A stretch of 64,000 bases of DNA from Hydractinia symbiolongicarpus (lineage: Eukaryota; Cnidaria; Hydrozoa; Anthoathecata; Hydractiniidae): NCBI RefSeq assembly GCF_029227915.1, contig NC_079880.1, positions 28,019,501-28,083,500 of the forward strand, written 5' to 3'. Shown in pieces: positions 63,749-64,000 of this stretch. The notes below the pieces were generated by a model. It saw nothing but the letters and a program-made list of their open reading frames with translations. It made no database searches and was not told the DNA's origin. The number at the start of each line of letters is the position of its first letter. The stretch's first letter is position 1. The position numbers and the translations under genes are program-made.

Positions 63749-64000
63749 ACGGGCTTAGCCCGGGATTTACGGGAAATGGCGGGTTTTCGTTTGCCGGCGA
63801 TTAAACATCTTTTATTCTGCGTCTCATCAAAAATGAAAGCATTTTTGAAAACTACAAGTCTCATGCGTTTTAGTGGTGAAAATATAATTTAAAAAATCGC
63901 TTTGGAAATGAGTTTACTCACAGGGTACTTTCTTTTTATACATTCGACTATACAGGCCAAGCCCGGGATTTACGGGAAATCGCGGGTTTTTGTTTGCCGC

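Larger units (their letters stand above)
1..64000 (+). repeat. Head-to-tail satellite DNA array, ~203-bp monomer, ~315 copies, no flank in window
   Basis: The same unit recurs from base 1 to 64,000, always in the same orientation. Consensus landmarks, numbering from the AC after CTAT: 2-14 start dyad; ACGGG at 21-25; AATCGC at 27-32; GCCGGC at 45-50; A/T-rich core at about 80-103 and 120-149; CCCTGGG or CACAGGG near 171-177; GTATA at 188-192; CTAT closing at 203. Unit starts at 1, 204 and 407 fix the 203-bp period. Variants of 202 and 204 bp, and rare short units (about 66, 143, 192 and 193 bp), make the phase drift. No unique sequence longer than about 8 bases interrupts the array. Known: such arrays are typical of eukaryotic (peri)centromeric or other heterochromatin. 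Inferred: this lies inside a larger array. I do not recognise the family. Confidence 0.98.
62321..64000 (+). repeat. Terminal monomers matching 42.5 kb and 46.6 kb
   Basis: Bases about 62,390-62,710 match 42,530-42,850. Bases about 63,564-64,000 match 46,555-46,991, including the GGAATAGT junction and the GACGATACGGGCT unit start. Two 193-bp short units lie at 62,755-62,947 and 63,556-63,748. The window ends inside a monomer, so the array continues. Confidence 0.86.

Noticed and set aside
1-64000. Open frames of 64-128 codons on both strands as small protein genes
   Set aside because: All are translations of the repeat. 203 bp shifts frame every unit, the same peptides recur dozens of times, and stops in the A/T core end them. 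No known domain, start context or frame conservation.
1-64000. CRISPR array
   Set aside because: The whole 203-bp unit is repeated with no short repeats separated by unique spacers, and no cas-like gene.
1-64000. Protein with long tandem repeats, such as a surface or silk-like gene
   Set aside because: Period not divisible by 3, and stops occur in all frames within a few units.
1-64000. Telomeric or subtelomeric simple repeat from TTTACGGG and GGGTTTTCG motifs
   Set aside because: These occur once per 203-bp unit, never as short tandem runs.
1-64000. tRNA or 5S-derived monomer (TTCGACTAT resembling a B box)
   Set aside because: No matching A box at the right distance, no cloverleaf pairing and the B-box fit is poor.
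1-64000. Inverted array segments or a large palindrome
   Set aside because: GTTTGCCGGCGATTAAAC-like motifs read on the + strand throughout; no reversed block found.

Overview
The whole 64 kb window is one uninterrupted satellite DNA array. A monomer of about 203 bp (consensus roughly 38% GC by hand count) repeats head to tail about 315 times on the + strand, from the first base to the last. I see no unique flank, transposon, inverted segment, RNA gene or credible protein gene. Open frames reach at most 128 codons and only translate the repeat. Because 203 is not a multiple of 3, the frame shifts at each unit, and frames usually stop at the TAA in the A/T-rich part of the monomer. The organism cannot be named. 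A long array with nested higher-order repeats (HORs) is typical of eukaryotic centromeric, pericentromeric or other heterochromatin. The consensus is richer in CpG than its base composition predicts, which weakly argues against a heavily CpG-methylated germline.

Monomers differ by linked variants. One start reads GGCCGAGTCC ('GAG type') and another GGCCAAGCCC ('AAG type'). One end reads CCCTGGG then CTTTTGAC, another CACAGGG then CATTCGAC. CATTCGAC ends usually precede AAG starts and CTTTTGAC ends usually precede GAG starts, with many recombinant exceptions. Further subfamilies include a HindIII-bearing 202-bp hairpin form, a GAGGGCG form, a TGATC form and a GGGTGCTTC form.

Layout. 1-3,108: mixed monomers with 5-mer and 11-mer relationships. 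3,109-6,479: two perfectly identical 1,623-bp 8-mers in tandem. 6,480-15,732: 11-mer (2,231 bp) and 10-mer (about 2,025 bp) HORs sharing a recurrent five-monomer cassette. 15,733-24,193: 10-mer, 8-mer and 17- to 18-mer duplications with a 139-bp and an 18-bp deletion. 24,194-34,029: two tandem copies of a 5,007-bp, 25-unit HOR, the second lacking one monomer. 34,030-48,560: mosaic of 23-, 15-, 9-, 8- and 4-monomer duplications where the GAGGGCG and GGGTGCTTC subfamilies appear. 48,560-58,390: a block of about 3.7 kb duplicated about 6 kb downstream, with monomers lost and gained between copies. 58,391-64,000: dimer and 5-mer duplications, then segments matching 42.5 kb and 46.6 kb.

No gene network exists here. 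The biology is array evolution: unequal exchange in whole-monomer steps, local homogenisation, and regional zoning of variants. Comparisons were made by eye; only the 1,623-bp pair was checked line by line.
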